A DNA stretch of 64,000 nt from Strongyloides papillosus (Eukaryota > Nematoda > Chromadorea > Rhabditida > Strongyloididae). A program made the position numbers and the translations under genes. The notes beneath the pieces were generated by a model. It searched no databases. It saw only the letters and a program-made list of their open reading frames with translations, and was not told where the DNA came from. Below, one piece after another: positions 1-12,090 of the stretch (within the stretch, counting starts at the first letter, position 1; every line of letters begins with the position of its first letter). Where the stretch lies: the NCBI GenBank assembly GCA_005656395.1, contig SRSI01000060.1, forward strand, positions 930,001-994,000, in the 5' to 3' direction.

Positions 1-66
1 TACTCCAAACTACATCAATTTTTTTTAAAAAACTTATTCATATATAATTAATTTTTATTAACTTAC

Positions 67-813
67 TTTGTAAATAACTTAACATGCTCGTCAATAGTTC
101 CAATTTTTGATTCAGAAGTTTCTTTTGCGAAACAATCCAATATAGCAGCTTTTGCGAATATCTAAATAATTTCAAATAATTAATTATTAATGCATATATT
201 ATATAGCTTAATGCATATATATTATGGTAATGCATTAAAAAAATACTTTTGTCCTCATTTTCTCATATAAAGTATTGTAAGTTAATATATGATAAAAATA
301 ATTATTGAATAAGAATGTGAAATATAAAATAAAAGGTTTTTTAAATTATTAACTTACTTGCTTAACTTTAGGAGAAACAGCCTCGAGCTCCAAAAAAATT
401 TTTCGCATTAATGAATTTGCATTAGGCTTAATTGTCTTCCATGAGTAAACCAAAGATGTTTTTTGACTTGACGTCATATTTCGGATAACACAATTCTCTT
501 CTAAATTAAATCGTTAGTAAGTATAGAAAAAGTATTAATTGGTGACGCAAATGTTATTAATTTATTATAATAAAAAAGATTTTTAACAATAATTACCTGG
601 CATTTGACGTGATCTGGAACGTGATTTTCCGCTACCACTCCCTAGTCGAGAAACTCCAGATACATTTGGCTTACCTAAAATAAAAGAACACCATTACTTT
701 AAAATATGTTACATATAATTAAGCAAAAAATTGTCTACCTTACCATTGTTACTACGTAATGAACGACATCTTTGTAAATTTAACAAATTTGATGTACCTT
801 TTGGGTAATCCAT
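67..813 (-). CDS. Globin-like gene A, 5' part (cut by window edge)
   Basis: Four exons can be joined on the minus strand: 744-813, 597-674, 358-500 and 67-161, with GTAAG/GTAAT donors and TTTAG acceptors that keep one open frame. The first ATG is at 813. About 48 N-terminal residues are Ser/Arg-rich and probably outside the globin fold. The third exon then shows a globin A-B helix pattern (SWK followed by alternating hydrophobic positions), and the fourth continues with IFAKAAILDCF and a helix-E-like stretch ending DEHVKLF, where His123 may be the distal (E7-type) residue. Globins bind haem and O2 or act in redox sensing; nematodes carry many divergent ones. The remaining exons, including the proximal-His helix, lie left of base 1. 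A second globin sits 2.6 kb away on the same strand, so they may be paralogues. Family call is from pattern recognition; the exon joins are inferred. Confidence 0.6.
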
Positions 814-3391
814 ATTTTCTTATCAACTGTACGAAAAAATTATTTTGTTTAAATTTTAAATAATAGTTAGTATAACGATAACTAGAATAAAAATAATTGG
901 TGAATTACAATTTAGAACTAAACTAAAGTCAATTAATGATGTATAGTAATGAAGATTTACGTATATAGTTTTAGAAAAAAAAATTAATTCTATGCACTTC
1001 TTAGAAATGATTCTGCCATTTATAATAATTATACGAAACATCAAAAAACGGCTTTCCTACTTAAGGCAAAGAAAATAATTTTAAAATGATAGTTATTAAT
1101 CCAGTTCATTAATTCAGCTATTTAAAAAATAAGTTTAAACAAAGAACATTAATTTGTAATGTTTTCATTACTCAATTGAAAATATGAACTTTGCTTTTTT
1201 CATTTATTATGAACAAAAAGATAGTAAACAATGTATGAAAATTTAAAGAAGCATTAAATTTTTTTAATAAGAAAAAATGGTATATTTAAAGTGTAATAAA
1301 AATTTTTTCATATAACATGTAAACCTTTTGATTTTACTATGTAGGTTTTATTTTAACTTTTTTTACAAAACACATTGTTTTAACATAGTACTGTAAATAT
1401 ATATAATAAAGATTTTTAACTAATATTCGTAGACTTATATCTTTCTTGTTATTTGGGGGTAAATATATAATGTATTTTTTACATTGAAATAAAAATAAAA
1501 ACTCTTTTATTTCAATTTTTGTCATTGTTAAAGCTTCTGATTTAAAAATATTCAAAAACACTATGTATATGTATATATAAAATAGTCTTAAAAATATAAA
1601 ATATACTATTCAGTTACAAACTAACTATTATATGTTCTATATACATTGTTTGCTTCAAGAAAACTACTAAAGGAACCGAAGGAAGTAAGATTATTTATGA
1701 AAAGCAATTTTGCTTATGCAAAAGTCAATTCTGGGTATTAATACTCTAAGATTATTTTGATTGGTTCGATGAAGTGTTAAATAATCTAACCTTATTTTTG
1801 TTAACAATTACTATGATAAGAACTTTGTATTAAAAAATTTATATTTAAAATGCTACATTATTTACCATTATACAGGTAAATAAACTAAAAATGATTATTC
1901 TTTTGGAAATTTCTAAAATAAGTAATTGAAGAACAGAAAAGGAGAGAATAATAAAATTATTCTAAATATATATATATATATATAAATTTAGAACATGATA
2001 CTTATTGGTATAATAAATATTGATAAATAATTACTGAAAATAAAAATAATTAATGATGGTTAAGATGTGATTTATGGCACAATTTATTTTTAATAATAAC
2101 ATAACAAATACTATATTGTATAAAGTTTATTTCTGTACATAAAAAATATACAACATAAATATTAAAATGTGACATTTTTGTTAGAAAAAAATATTATTTA
2201 GAAGTAATCATATATAATATAGATTTCAAAACGATATGTTTAATGAAATTTTGAAAAAATTTATGGAGAATAATAAGATAAAGTATAAACATTAAAAAAA
2301 GTAATAGAAACGCAAGAAGTTATTTTTGAAAACTTTTGTTCTTAAATATGTTAAAATTATTGAAATAAACAATAAAAAAATCTCATTTTTTAAGAGAACA
2401 AGAATATGGTAAATTTATAGAACATTCACAATAAAATTAATAGTGAATATAATGAAAAGTATATTATGGAATTAATATTAGATGTAAAAAATACATTTAT
2501 GAAAACAAATTGTCAAAGATAGCATGGTGACGTGAAAAGACCAATGACTCTTTGTTAATAGTTAAGTAGGGTATTAAAATGTCACATCAACATTTAGAAT
2601 TTAATAAAGCTTTAAACTCAATTTAAAAATATAGATTGTAAATAAATGTATTATTATCATCTAACACGGGTTAGAATAGTAAAATATTAATAAAAATAAA
2701 TAAAAACATATGAATTATTTTTTAGCAATACTTATTAGAAGAATTAAAGAAAAATTATATAATATAAGTATTTATATTTAATTTTCTTACTAGTTTTTTG
2801 AATTGAAATAAAGGTTATTTGATTATATATAAGTACAGTACTCAAATATACCATGTATATTTGATTACTTAGCATCTTCTAGTGTTTATTCAACTACGAA
2901 TGTTTCTTAATATAGTTAAATGAAATAAAAGGGTAGCGTTATGGATTACCATTACACTTGTTTCAAGTTATTGAAAAATATTTGTCTTCTGGCAGTTCTT
3001 ATATCATCTATTAATCTAAGATAAGAAGTCGTGAATTTAAAAATAAAGGTTGTCATTGGTAATATCATACATCCTTCTTCCTCTGAGAAAATATAAAATT
3101 AAGTTAATTATGGCAGACAAAGGTTACAAGAATTAATGATGTTAACTATAGATAATCATAATATGAGATTTCAATGATTCAATTAAATCCTTAAAAAGGC
3201 ATTAGTTATTTCTAAGGAAAAAATCATAGCATAAAAAGTATAAACAAAGTACAACTTTTATTTCAAGAAAATTTTTTCAATTACAGAGTCGAATTATATC
3301 AATTATATAACATAAAAATGTTCGATAATTGGGTTATTGTTTGATTATGGTGATTAAATTTAAAATAAAATCCAATACAAATAAAAAATTA
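814..3391. other. AT-rich intergenic stretch, no gene seen
   Basis: No frame here shows recognisable protein similarity or convincing splice structure; short ORFs at 856-1044 and 1337-1561 look like chance. A pure TA dinucleotide run occupies about 1966-1984. The stretch would hold the promoter of globin A next to 814 and the 3' region of globin B next to 3391. Confidence 0.6.
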
Positions 3392-4461
3392 TTAAAATTC
3401 TTCCATTTTTTTGCATAATTTTTCAATTTGGTGATAAGATGTTCCTCCCGACATGTATGATCCTTGTGGGTATGTTGGATTGTCAGAAACATTTATGGAA
3501 GCTGAACGTGCATGAATGTTATAATTACCAGACTCTGAAACAATAGCACTTTTTCTTCTAAAAAGTCGTAATTCACTCTCATATCCAACGCTAACCTCAT
3601 CAATAATTGATGCTATTAATATCCTCCAAGATTTACTATTTTAAAAGAAATAATTTATTTTTTATCTGTTAATTTTATTTACCTTGTCTCTTTATTTTGT
3701 CTAATCCCATCAAGTTTTAGAAACACATCGGCAATTATTTCTCCCAATCTCTCTATATCAGCAGTGCCTAACTTATACTCTTCGTATAATTTTACATGTT
3801 CTTTTCCAACATTTCTTAATTCTTGTTCAATATTCTAAATAAAAGTAAAATGTATATGTATATATGTGAATAAAAATTTTTTTATTCGTGGAAGTTTAAA
3901 AAACATACTGGCTCGTTATCAATAATACGATCTAAAAGAGATATAAAATATTTTGAATGTTCCGGTACTCCACAACTATACACATGTTGTTGTTTTTTCA
4001 TTTGTTCTGCTGAAAATATCATCGATACAGCTAAAGAGCAACACTCGCATCTTTGATAACATCTCCTTAAGACATTATATAATCCCTTTGTATTAATATG
4101 TTTCCATGATCTTTTGATAGACATAATTTGACTTGCTGTTAAATTTGGACATAATGATATTGTGGTACGTGAATTAACTATGGAATTGGATCTTACAATT
4201 TTTGGTGATCCTAAATTTAAAATATCTTAAGAATTTTAAATGAAGAAAAAAATTAAAAATATATATAAACAATATATTTACAATATTTTTTATCTTTTAT
4301 TTACCTCCATCAGAAAAAGATTGTACTGGACTGTCATCAATATTTTTTACAGATAACCCAATATAAGTAGGAGATAATAATTTATTAATTTTTTGTGGTT
4401 GAGGGCTTAATGATCTTGTTGTTCTAGGAGCTGATGGGAGTAAAAAATTTTGAGATTTCAT
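3392..4461 (-). CDS. Globin-like gene B (four exons, 284 aa)
   Basis: The exons 4305-4461, 3909-4210, 3683-3834 and 3392-3635 join in frame (157+302+152+244 nt) to give 284 residues and a TAA stop. Residues 1-65 are a low-complexity Ser/Pro/Arg extension. The globin fold then starts at LTASQIMSIKRSWKH (A helix). A helix-E-like PEHSKYF segment contains His137, and exon 3 opens the F helix with VGKEHVKLY, so His166 is the likely proximal haem ligand. Exon 4 carries the H-helix pattern (SWRILIASIIDEV) and a Ser-rich tail. Haem binding is therefore plausible. Intron phases and GT..TAG borders are consistent, and two conserved helices fall in separate exons that must be spliced to meet, which supports the model. 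Cellular role is unknown; N- and C-terminal extensions resemble those of nematode neuronal globins. Confidence 0.72.
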
Positions 4462-4915
4462 TGACTATAAAAATATGTTTTTAAATAACTACAGAGTATG
4501 AAATGCTTATTTGGTTTGAATAGAGTAAAGGGAAATTGACTTTAATATAATCAACTATTAAAATACTATATACTAAAATTGAAAAGCATCAATGTATGTG
4601 TATATATATCCAAGTAAAGAGATAATTTAGCAGTTTAAGATGTTCTCAAATTTTATAGATGTTTCATTAAATATGAAAGTTTATCACAGAATTTAAATTA
4701 AGGATACTTTAAAATTTTTTTCACAATGAGTAAATTTTCAAACAAATATTAATGTTTTATAAGATAATTTCTAATAATTTAAGTGTATTTTTTCAAACGT
4801 TAAAAATGTATAAGACAATAATTCAATATTCCACTGAAATCTATGTTATAATCTCAAATTTTTTTTATAATAATAAGTATATATATTTTTACATTTAAAA
4901 AATATGTTATATATA
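4462..4915. other. Intergenic, 5' flank of globin B
   Basis: AT-rich sequence of about 450 bases with no ORF or RNA recognised; it separates the globin B start codon from the TA-flanked repeat element and presumably contains its promoter. Confidence 0.6.
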
Positions 4916-6601
4916 GCAAGGTGCAATGAGAACGTTTTTTAAAAAACGTTATTCCACCAAAAAAATATTGTTGAAAAATGTACCCCTACTATATATGTCC
5001 ATAACTCTTTAATAAACAAATATAATAATAAACAGATATCATATTTGTAATCAGCATAAAAATTGCAATCTAATGATATAAAAAAATTTTAAAAATGTTG
5101 AAAAAAATTTTTTGGCACTTTATTAATTAATTAATATTTCCCTTAAAAAAACGGATATCAAAAATCGGCTTGATCAGATTTAAGAATTAAGTATTGGCTA
5201 CAGAATGAGCCATTAACAATACTCATAGCTATTCTGGAAGCTTCAATAAATATTATTTTGTGTCGACAATTAACCATGCCAAAATTCCAAAAAGCCATTT
5301 GATAATTAATATCTCGATTTTAAAGTAAGATATCAAAAAGCGGCTTGACCAGATTAAAGATTCGTGCCTGGACTACAAAATGAGTTATTAACCATCTTCG
5401 TAGGTGCTCTAGGGGCTTCAATAAATATTATTTTCTGTCGATTTTTAAAAATGCCGAAAATCAAAAAAATAATTTTTAAAGTTTAATATCTCGATTTTAA
5501 AATGCGATATCAAAAATCCGGTAGATCAGATTTAAGATTTAAGTCTTGGCTACAAAATGAGCCATTAACCATACTCACAGCTATTCTGGGGGCTTCAATA
5601 AAAATTCCTTTTTGTCGACAATTTAGTGTGCCAAAAATTTGAAAAAAATTTTTAAAATTTAATAACTCGATTTTGAAGAAAGATATTGAAAATTGGCTTG
5701 ACCAGATTAGAAATTCGTGGACGGGCTACAAAATGAGCCATTAACCATCTCTGTAGGGGGTCTGGGGACTTCAAAAAATATTATTTTGTGTCAATTTTAA
5801 AATTTGCCAAAAATCAAAAAATAATTTTTAAAGTTTAATATCTCGATTTTAAAATGCGATATCAAAAATCCGGTAGATCAGATTTAAGATTTAAGTCTTG
5901 GCTACAAAATGAGCCATTAACCATACTCACAGCTATCCTGGGAGCTTCAATAAAAATTCCTTTTTGTCGACAATTTAGTATGCCAAAAATTTAAAATTAA
6001 TTTTTAAAAGTTAATAACTCGACTTTAAAGCGAGATATTTAAATTCGGCTTGACCAGATTAGAAATTCGTGGACGGGCTACAAAATGAGCCATTAACCGT
6101 CTTCGTAGGTAGTCTGGGAGCTTCAATAAATATTGTTTTATGCCGTAGGTCAAATTTGGCAATTTTTTAAAAAATTTGTACTATTTTTGCTAGCATTTTG
6201 TTTTTAAGGATTATTTAAGAATTTTTTATTAAAATATGCAATTAATAAGGCTATTATTAATTAAAAATTCGTACTATTTTTACAAAAATTTTTTTAAAAG
6301 CATTATTTTAGAATTTTTCTTTGAAACAAGCAATTAATAAGTTTATTGTTAGTTAAAAATTTGTAATTAATGCTTTTACATCTGTTTAAACCCCTATTTA
6401 TAAAGATATACCAAGGGTAAACAAAATTAACTTTTGGTCCTCAAACGAAATTTTGTTTACTCCCTTTTAGGGGTACTTGCACTTTACTTTTTAGGAATAT
6501 TATTTCATAAATAGAATCAGCATATTTGATTCTATATATGTACAAATTTTTAGGACAATAGGGGCAGTTTGAAATTTTGGTCAATTTTTATTGCACCTTG
6601 C
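4916..6601. mobile_element. TA-flanked non-coding element (TIR GCAAGGTGCAAT)
   Basis: The ends are perfect inverted copies, GCAAGGTGCAAT at 4916-4927 and ATTGCACCTTGC at 6590-6601, each bordered outside by TA (4914-4915 and 6602-6603). This is the arrangement left by Tc1/mariner-type insertion with TA duplication. The 1686-bp interior has no coding ORF; it contains a tandem satellite (5154-6150) and a roughly 92-bp imperfect duplication at about 6178-6360. I read it as a non-autonomous element that carries a satellite array. Which transposase moved it cannot be told from the window. Confidence 0.72.
5154..6150. repeat. Alternating 176-bp tandem satellite (352-bp higher-order unit)
   Basis: The motif GATAT followed by an A-rich patch and a GGCTTGA/GGTAGATCAGATT-type segment starts at 5154, 5329, 5506, 5682, 5858 and 6034, giving periods of 175, 177, 176, 176 and 176 bases. 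Monomers alternate between two types: one with TTTAAG..TTGGCTACA.. and one with a GACCAGATTA..ATTCGTG.. core. The copies at 5506 and 5858 are nearly identical over their first 80 bases, so the true repeating unit is a dimer of 352 bases. About 5.7 monomers are present, entirely inside the TA-flanked element. Confidence 0.85.
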
Positions 6602-6603
6602 TA

Positions 6604-8040
6604 GTTATATATGCCATCTTACATGAGAATAAGTTATGTTAATTTTAAAGTAGATCATTTTTATTCTATTAATTACCTAATTTATTCGTAGTTTTTTATA
6701 TAATTTACTGTACATTTGTGAGGTTATGAAAATTGTTGAAAAAAATATAAAGAAAAAAAGATTTATGAATATAGTATATTTTAAATATCAATAAAAATTT
6801 TTTATTCAAGGAAAGTAATTTTATAGAAATATGTTTGTAAACGACTTATCAGTTACTTATTTTAGGATAAGCAAACAAAACAAAATGATATGATGATTAA
6901 AAAAGTGTATTTATAAAAGATAAGTATAGATGATTACTATTTTTAAAGAAATAATGGCAAACTGATAAAAAGATAATGCATTACTGGTGAGCTTTTTATG
7001 TACAATATGAATATTAAAACACGGCCAAATATTCCAGAATGATTTTTAATTACATTTATAGAAAAAAAGTTTATAACAATATATAGTAAAACTATTTACA
7101 ATATCCAATTTCTTTAAATAAGATATAAAGCGTAAAGTGTTTCTGTTAAGTTAAAAATTTTTCCAAATAGTCCATTATCTATAATTACAATTGACAAAAG
7201 ATGATAGTGAATTTTATAGACATAAACATCACAATCTTACAAATTGTCAGTTGACCGTAAAAGATTACAAAGCCTTAAATGTGTAAATTTACTCATTTTT
7301 ATATTTTTTAGTGTTAAATGTATTATCTTTTTTACACCTTTTATTTTTATTTAGTCAAAAAAAATTTTTTTAATTAAAAATTAATTCAAAAAACAACAAT
7401 GTTATACAAAAGTCCATTAAATACATAATTTTCAAAAAGATACTTTTCCGTAAACAATTTAAATAATTTTAATTGATTTAAGAAGTCTTATATATGGTAA
7501 CGTCAAAAAAATTCGATTTTCTTTTTTTGATAGGTATGTGATATAAACAAAATTTGAAAAACTAATAATAATGAAAAATTTCCTTTTAAATAAAACATGT
7601 TAAAGTAAATTAATACATACATTAATTGAAATGCGGTAAATTTTGAAAATATAATGGATGAGAAATATTGGATTAAAGATATAAAATCCGTGATATTTTG
7701 AATATACTTTTTAAGGATGACGTTAAAATTAAAAAAAGAAATAAAAATGAATTGATAAATTTATTATGGCATTTTTATATGCATTATACCATAATTAGGC
7801 TTTTGAATAATCAAACAAAAAAATTGTTTTCATCATTTTATGAATTTTTGTTTTCCATTCAATATTTAATAATTTTTTCCTAGCTAATTTCTATTTGAAG
7901 TGATATCACAAAAAATTATTACGTATTCTCTTGTGTATATATTGATGACAATTTTTTTTAAAAACTTGTTAAATTTAAAACGAATATTTATATAAAATAT
8001 GAAGAAATGAATTTAGAATAAAATGGATATATTTAAAAAA
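6604..8040. other. AT-rich intergenic stretch, no gene seen
   Basis: No recognisable coding or RNA gene. The 61-codon ORF at 7698-7883 has no family signature and a composition equal to its surroundings. The right end forms the 3' flank of the apyrase gene. Confidence 0.55.
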
Positions 8041-9253
8041 TTATCGCTTTTGGCAGACATTAAATTCTGTCCTCCAATTATAAAATTCTATTCCTTCCAT
8101 CTTATATTTTCCAGGAATTTTTCTTGGGCCATATAACACTGTTCCGTTAATATGAAAAACCATTATGAATGACGAAACTCCTTCTTTTTCAGTCTCTTTT
8201 GATTTTAAAGCAATTATAACTTTCTCATTAGTTTTAGGAACAAATTGAAAAGCACTAAAACCCTGATCAGGAACTTTTTCACCTACAGTTACTTTTCCGA
8301 ATTTTTCAAAATTTTCATCGGCTGTTATTAAAATATTGGAGCCTGCAATTTCGGCATCTGCATCAGTGTATGGATTAAATGAGACCTTTCTAGGTAAGAA
8401 AAACCATTTTTTGTTAACTTCCGACCATTGAACAGCTTCATTTACAATGTATGCAGGAAATGTGATTCCAATTGATTTTCTTACTTTAATAAAATTATTT
8501 GTCCAATTGAGAGTTTCATATCCCATATTGCGATCAAATACCTTTATGAAAAATGGATCTACATTAGTAATTTGAGTTCCATCTCCACTAGTGAACTCTT
8601 TCCCATAACCACCAACATACATTTTTTTATCTTTTACAGTTAACCATTCACCTTTATATAATTTATCTGAGTCTAAACCATCGTTCATTATTCCCTGAAC
8701 AACTAATTTTTTTCCTTCAATTTTATAGATGACACCAGTTTTATCATCGACTGTTATCAAGTGTCCATTGAACCATTTCAAATCGGAAAATTCTGCACCT
8801 CTTGAATCATAGTTAAGTTTGGTTGTCAAATCCTGTGTCTTTATACTTAATCTAACGTTTGCAGAAGAAAAGTCTTTGTTTACAGTTAAGACTCCCATTT
8901 CAACAGTACTAGCATAAACTGTCTTGTGGTTTTTATCGTGAATTTTGGCATCACGATCTTGATCAGAAATAATTATAAAAGGTACATGTATTTGACCATT
9001 TTTTTCAACTACTGTATATGGAAGTGTGTCATTATATGGTTTTAAAATTTGGATATCTTCATTATCAGGAACTTCATTTCCTATAAATCCCTTCACTTTC
9101 ATTTCTATTGATTGTTGATTGTGATATACACTTTTTATTATAGCACCTAAATAGTAAAATGTCTTTTAAATTATTTTATCTCTCCTCACCTCCATAGATG
9201 AACTGAATATATATTGATATCAGGTAAAAAATAACGTTGAAAAAGAAATACAT
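8041..9253 (-). CDS. Calcium-dependent apyrase (soluble nucleotidase family), signal-anchored
   Basis: Two exons, 9190-9253 and 8041-9146, join through a 43-base intron (GTGAGG..TTTAG) into 389 residues. Exon 1 starts MYFFFNVIFYLISIYIQF, a signal peptide or type II anchor, so the protein enters the ER/Golgi or is secreted. The rest matches the apyrase five-bladed propeller family (CANT1-like) that hydrolyses nucleoside di- and triphosphates with Ca2+: blade motifs SDLKWFNGHLITVDDKTG, WLTVKDKKMYVGGYGKE, NEAVQWSEVNKKWFFLPRK, GSNILITADENF, FSAFQFVPKTNEKVIIALKS and the terminal GIEFYNW. The length fits the family (about 330-400). Without the first exon an internal Met (9102) would give a protein lacking a signal; the joined frame across the intron makes the 9253 start better. 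Secreted apyrases of parasites can remove extracellular ATP/ADP; a Golgi UDPase role is the alternative. Confidence 0.9.
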
Positions 9254-11256
9254 GTTTAGTACTTTTCAGTTGACTAAAATTTGATAAACCTTTATTATAA
9301 AATCTAAAAAGGAAAAAAATTTTTTTAAATATTTTTTTACAAATATATATTTTAATATAAAATATCATTGCGGGGTACTAAGTTTCATACAATACTGCAA
9401 AAATAGTAGATTATTATTTTTTCAATAATTTTTTTATATATTTGCTATTTATTTTGATAAACTTTATTAAAAAAATTTGCCCCTTCAAATATAATCATAT
9501 ACATTGATTATATATTAATTTTCGAGATTTCAAATAAAATATTATTCTGTAAATAAAAAAAGTTATTTGTATATAATTTATCACAATTCCCATGATTGTG
9601 ATACAGTCTTTTCAACATAAAACAAGATTAAAAAAATTTAAATTATTTCAAGGCTCATAGTAATGAAAAAAATATAATTAGTTTTACTCGTATTAATCAC
9701 ACATATATTTGTGTTTTAAAAAATTTAAAAATTATCTTATGAAATTTCTGTATGTTGAGCTAATGTTTTCTTGACAGTTTTTGTTATTAATGAACAGAAA
9801 AATCTTAAAATAAATATAATGAAGTATTTTTACTATTGTTTACAGTAATTATCTATCTGGAAATGTTTTTGAATTTAGTTTCAAGGCTTTCAGCTGTAAT
9901 AGTATTTATAACTTCATTTCTTATAACATTTAAAATATTTAATTATTTTTTATATTTAAATATTATAAGAAATGAAGCTGATAAGAATCTTTTGTAATTC
10001 TAGTAGTCTTTTAAGTATAATCAAAAATCACTGTTAAATAAAATAATGTGTTATATTATTTTTTTTATTTAGATGAATTTACTATATTTCAATAACGTTT
10101 TTGAATTGTCAAAATATCAAAGATTTTTAATCAAGATACAATAATATATTATCAGGAAGTAAATTTCGTAAATACTTTGTGAGATTTTTTCTAATTTCTG
10201 TGATTCATCAACAAATTTTAATTATGAGATAATATTACATTTTTCATATTTAAACAAATCAGAATATCTCTAAATTTTTAAAATATCATACATTGAATTT
10301 TTTGTATCATTCAAATACTAAGTGTTACTAAAAATAACTCAATATGTGGCAATTGTACTTTACTAATACAACAAAAAATATAATTTAATTTTTAAAATAC
10401 ATGTAAATATTGTTTTAGAAATATGCAAATAGAAAACAAAAGAGTTTAAACTAATCAAATAAGCTAAAATATCACATAATATTTTAATCTTAGGTGTTGG
10501 AAATTAAAAAGAAAAAATTTAATAAACGTTGTATATAAATGGTATAATAAGATGAATTTTAGAATTATGTTAATCGAAATTAATTTAACTTATGCTGTTA
10601 CCATGGATCTGTATAATTGTCATCTAAGAATTAGATTTTATAATATTCATTAATCAAAATTTATTTCTTTTATATGATATAAGTTAAAATATTACTAAAT
10701 TTCAAGAAATAAACTAAAAAAGTAAATTATTGAAATAATTAATATATATAACTGTCAAAGTGTTATTTGAAAACATGTTGTTAAAGTTGTTTTATCGTAT
10801 TATAACAAGTAATATTAACTCCTACTTGAAGATAATATATTTTAACATAAAAGAAACAGAACATATAAGATGTTAATTTAGAATTCTAAAATTATTAAAA
10901 TTCATTTCTTTCCAAAGAATAAAGATTTTGTTAACAAAGAAAAGGTATTTGATAATGTATATATTTAAAAAACAGGAATTGGAAAATAAAACAAGAAGTT
11001 AAAAATTTTTTAAATGTTTTAGATAATTTTATTTTTTAAAATACAAATTTAACTCTTTTTTTATCCAAAGCACGCAATTTATTTTGATCTTTTCGTTAAA
11101 CAAATAAATAAAAAATAATTCACTACAAATGTTTTAAAAAATTAACAACTCTAATAATTTAAGTACGTTGTTACAAAATATAAATTACTTTTACCATATT
11201 TTATATGAATTAATAAACAGATGGAGGAAAAGGAGTTAGCAAAATCTCAGCTTGTT
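9254..11256. other. AT-rich intergenic stretch with one clean hairpin
   Basis: No coding gene is recognised in these 2 kb. The only ordered structure is an inverted repeat at 9912-9977. The left end is the promoter side of the apyrase gene and the right end the 3' side of the dehydrogenase gene. Confidence 0.6.
9912..9977. repeat. Short hairpin, 23-nt arms
   Basis: The arm at 9912-9934 (CTTCATTTCTTATAACATTT..) and the arm at 9955-9977 are reverse complements at 22 of 23 positions with a 20-base AT loop. The size would suit a microRNA-like precursor or a tiny MITE remnant; the base content is so AT-rich that function cannot be claimed. Confidence 0.55.
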
Positions 11257-12090
11257 TCAATAAAGATATCCATGAACTCCACCACAGATATTGAAGCACT
11301 GACCCGTTAAATAACTAACATCATCTGAACATATAACACAACTTAGCTCAGCCCCTTCCTTTACCATATCAGGCTTTGTTATTGAAAATAATATTTTTGG
11401 GTCACGTTTTTCACCTTTTTTTAATAAAAATTCAGGGATATCAGTTGGAATTAGACCAGTTGCAATAGCATTTGAACGAATATTCATTGGTGCCAAATCA
11501 TGAGCTATTTTTTTATTTACAGATATTATTGCGTCTCTTATATTTGAATATGTGCCAGTCCCATCATATGGTGCATAACCACCTACTGACGAAACAAATA
11601 ATATTGAACCCTTATTTGAAGCCTTTGCTAATTCCGGAGCCAATTCTCTCGACAATTTCTCGTATGTCTTTATATTTACATCTAATACTGTCTCCCATTC
11701 TTTTGGTTCTGCTTCAAAACTACATCCATATCTGTTATCAGTAAAAATATTATTCACCAAAATATCTAATCTTCCATATTTTTCTTTTATTATTTTAACT
11801 AGATTTTTTCTTTCATTTTCAAGATTCAAATGGCATTTAATACCACCAGAATATATTCCCATCCCTCTTAAATCAGTTACACTTTTCTATAATAATTAAA
11901 ACAATACGGCCTAATAAGTTAAACATAATATACTTACATGAATTTCATCATCTGTTCTTCCTGTTACAATTATTGTTGCTCCCAACATTCCTAATTTCTC
12001 TGCAATTGCATAACCGAGAACTTTTGATGTTCCATTTACAAGAGCAATACGTTCTTGGAAAACTTCAACACCAGACATAAATTTTGGCAT
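11257..12090 (-). CDS. DHRS4-like short-chain dehydrogenase/reductase with altered catalytic residues
   Basis: Exons 11938-12090 and 11257-11886, with a 51-base intron (GTAAGT..TATAG), encode 260 residues, the usual length of the DHRS4/SDR25C group that reduces carbonyl or retinoid substrates with NADP(H). Classical SDR landmarks are present: N-terminal VNGTSKVLGYAIA cofactor loop (residues 18-30), VTGR at the end of beta-2, LVNNIF (about 94-99), DVNI (Asn122), SSVGG (Ser150/151), TYSN (Tyr164), and a late CSDDVSYLTGQ segment. Two key positions differ: the middle glycine of TGxxxGxG is Val24, and the lysine of YxxxK is Arg168. Activity may be reduced, altered or lost. The frame is intact across both exons, so it is unlikely to be a simple pseudogene. 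Start chosen at the only ATG pair before the cofactor loop; Met5 is an alternative. Confidence 0.85.

Noticed and set aside
856..1561. Short minus ORFs between the globins
   Set aside because: Composition equals spacer, and no globin-like or other pattern could be found.
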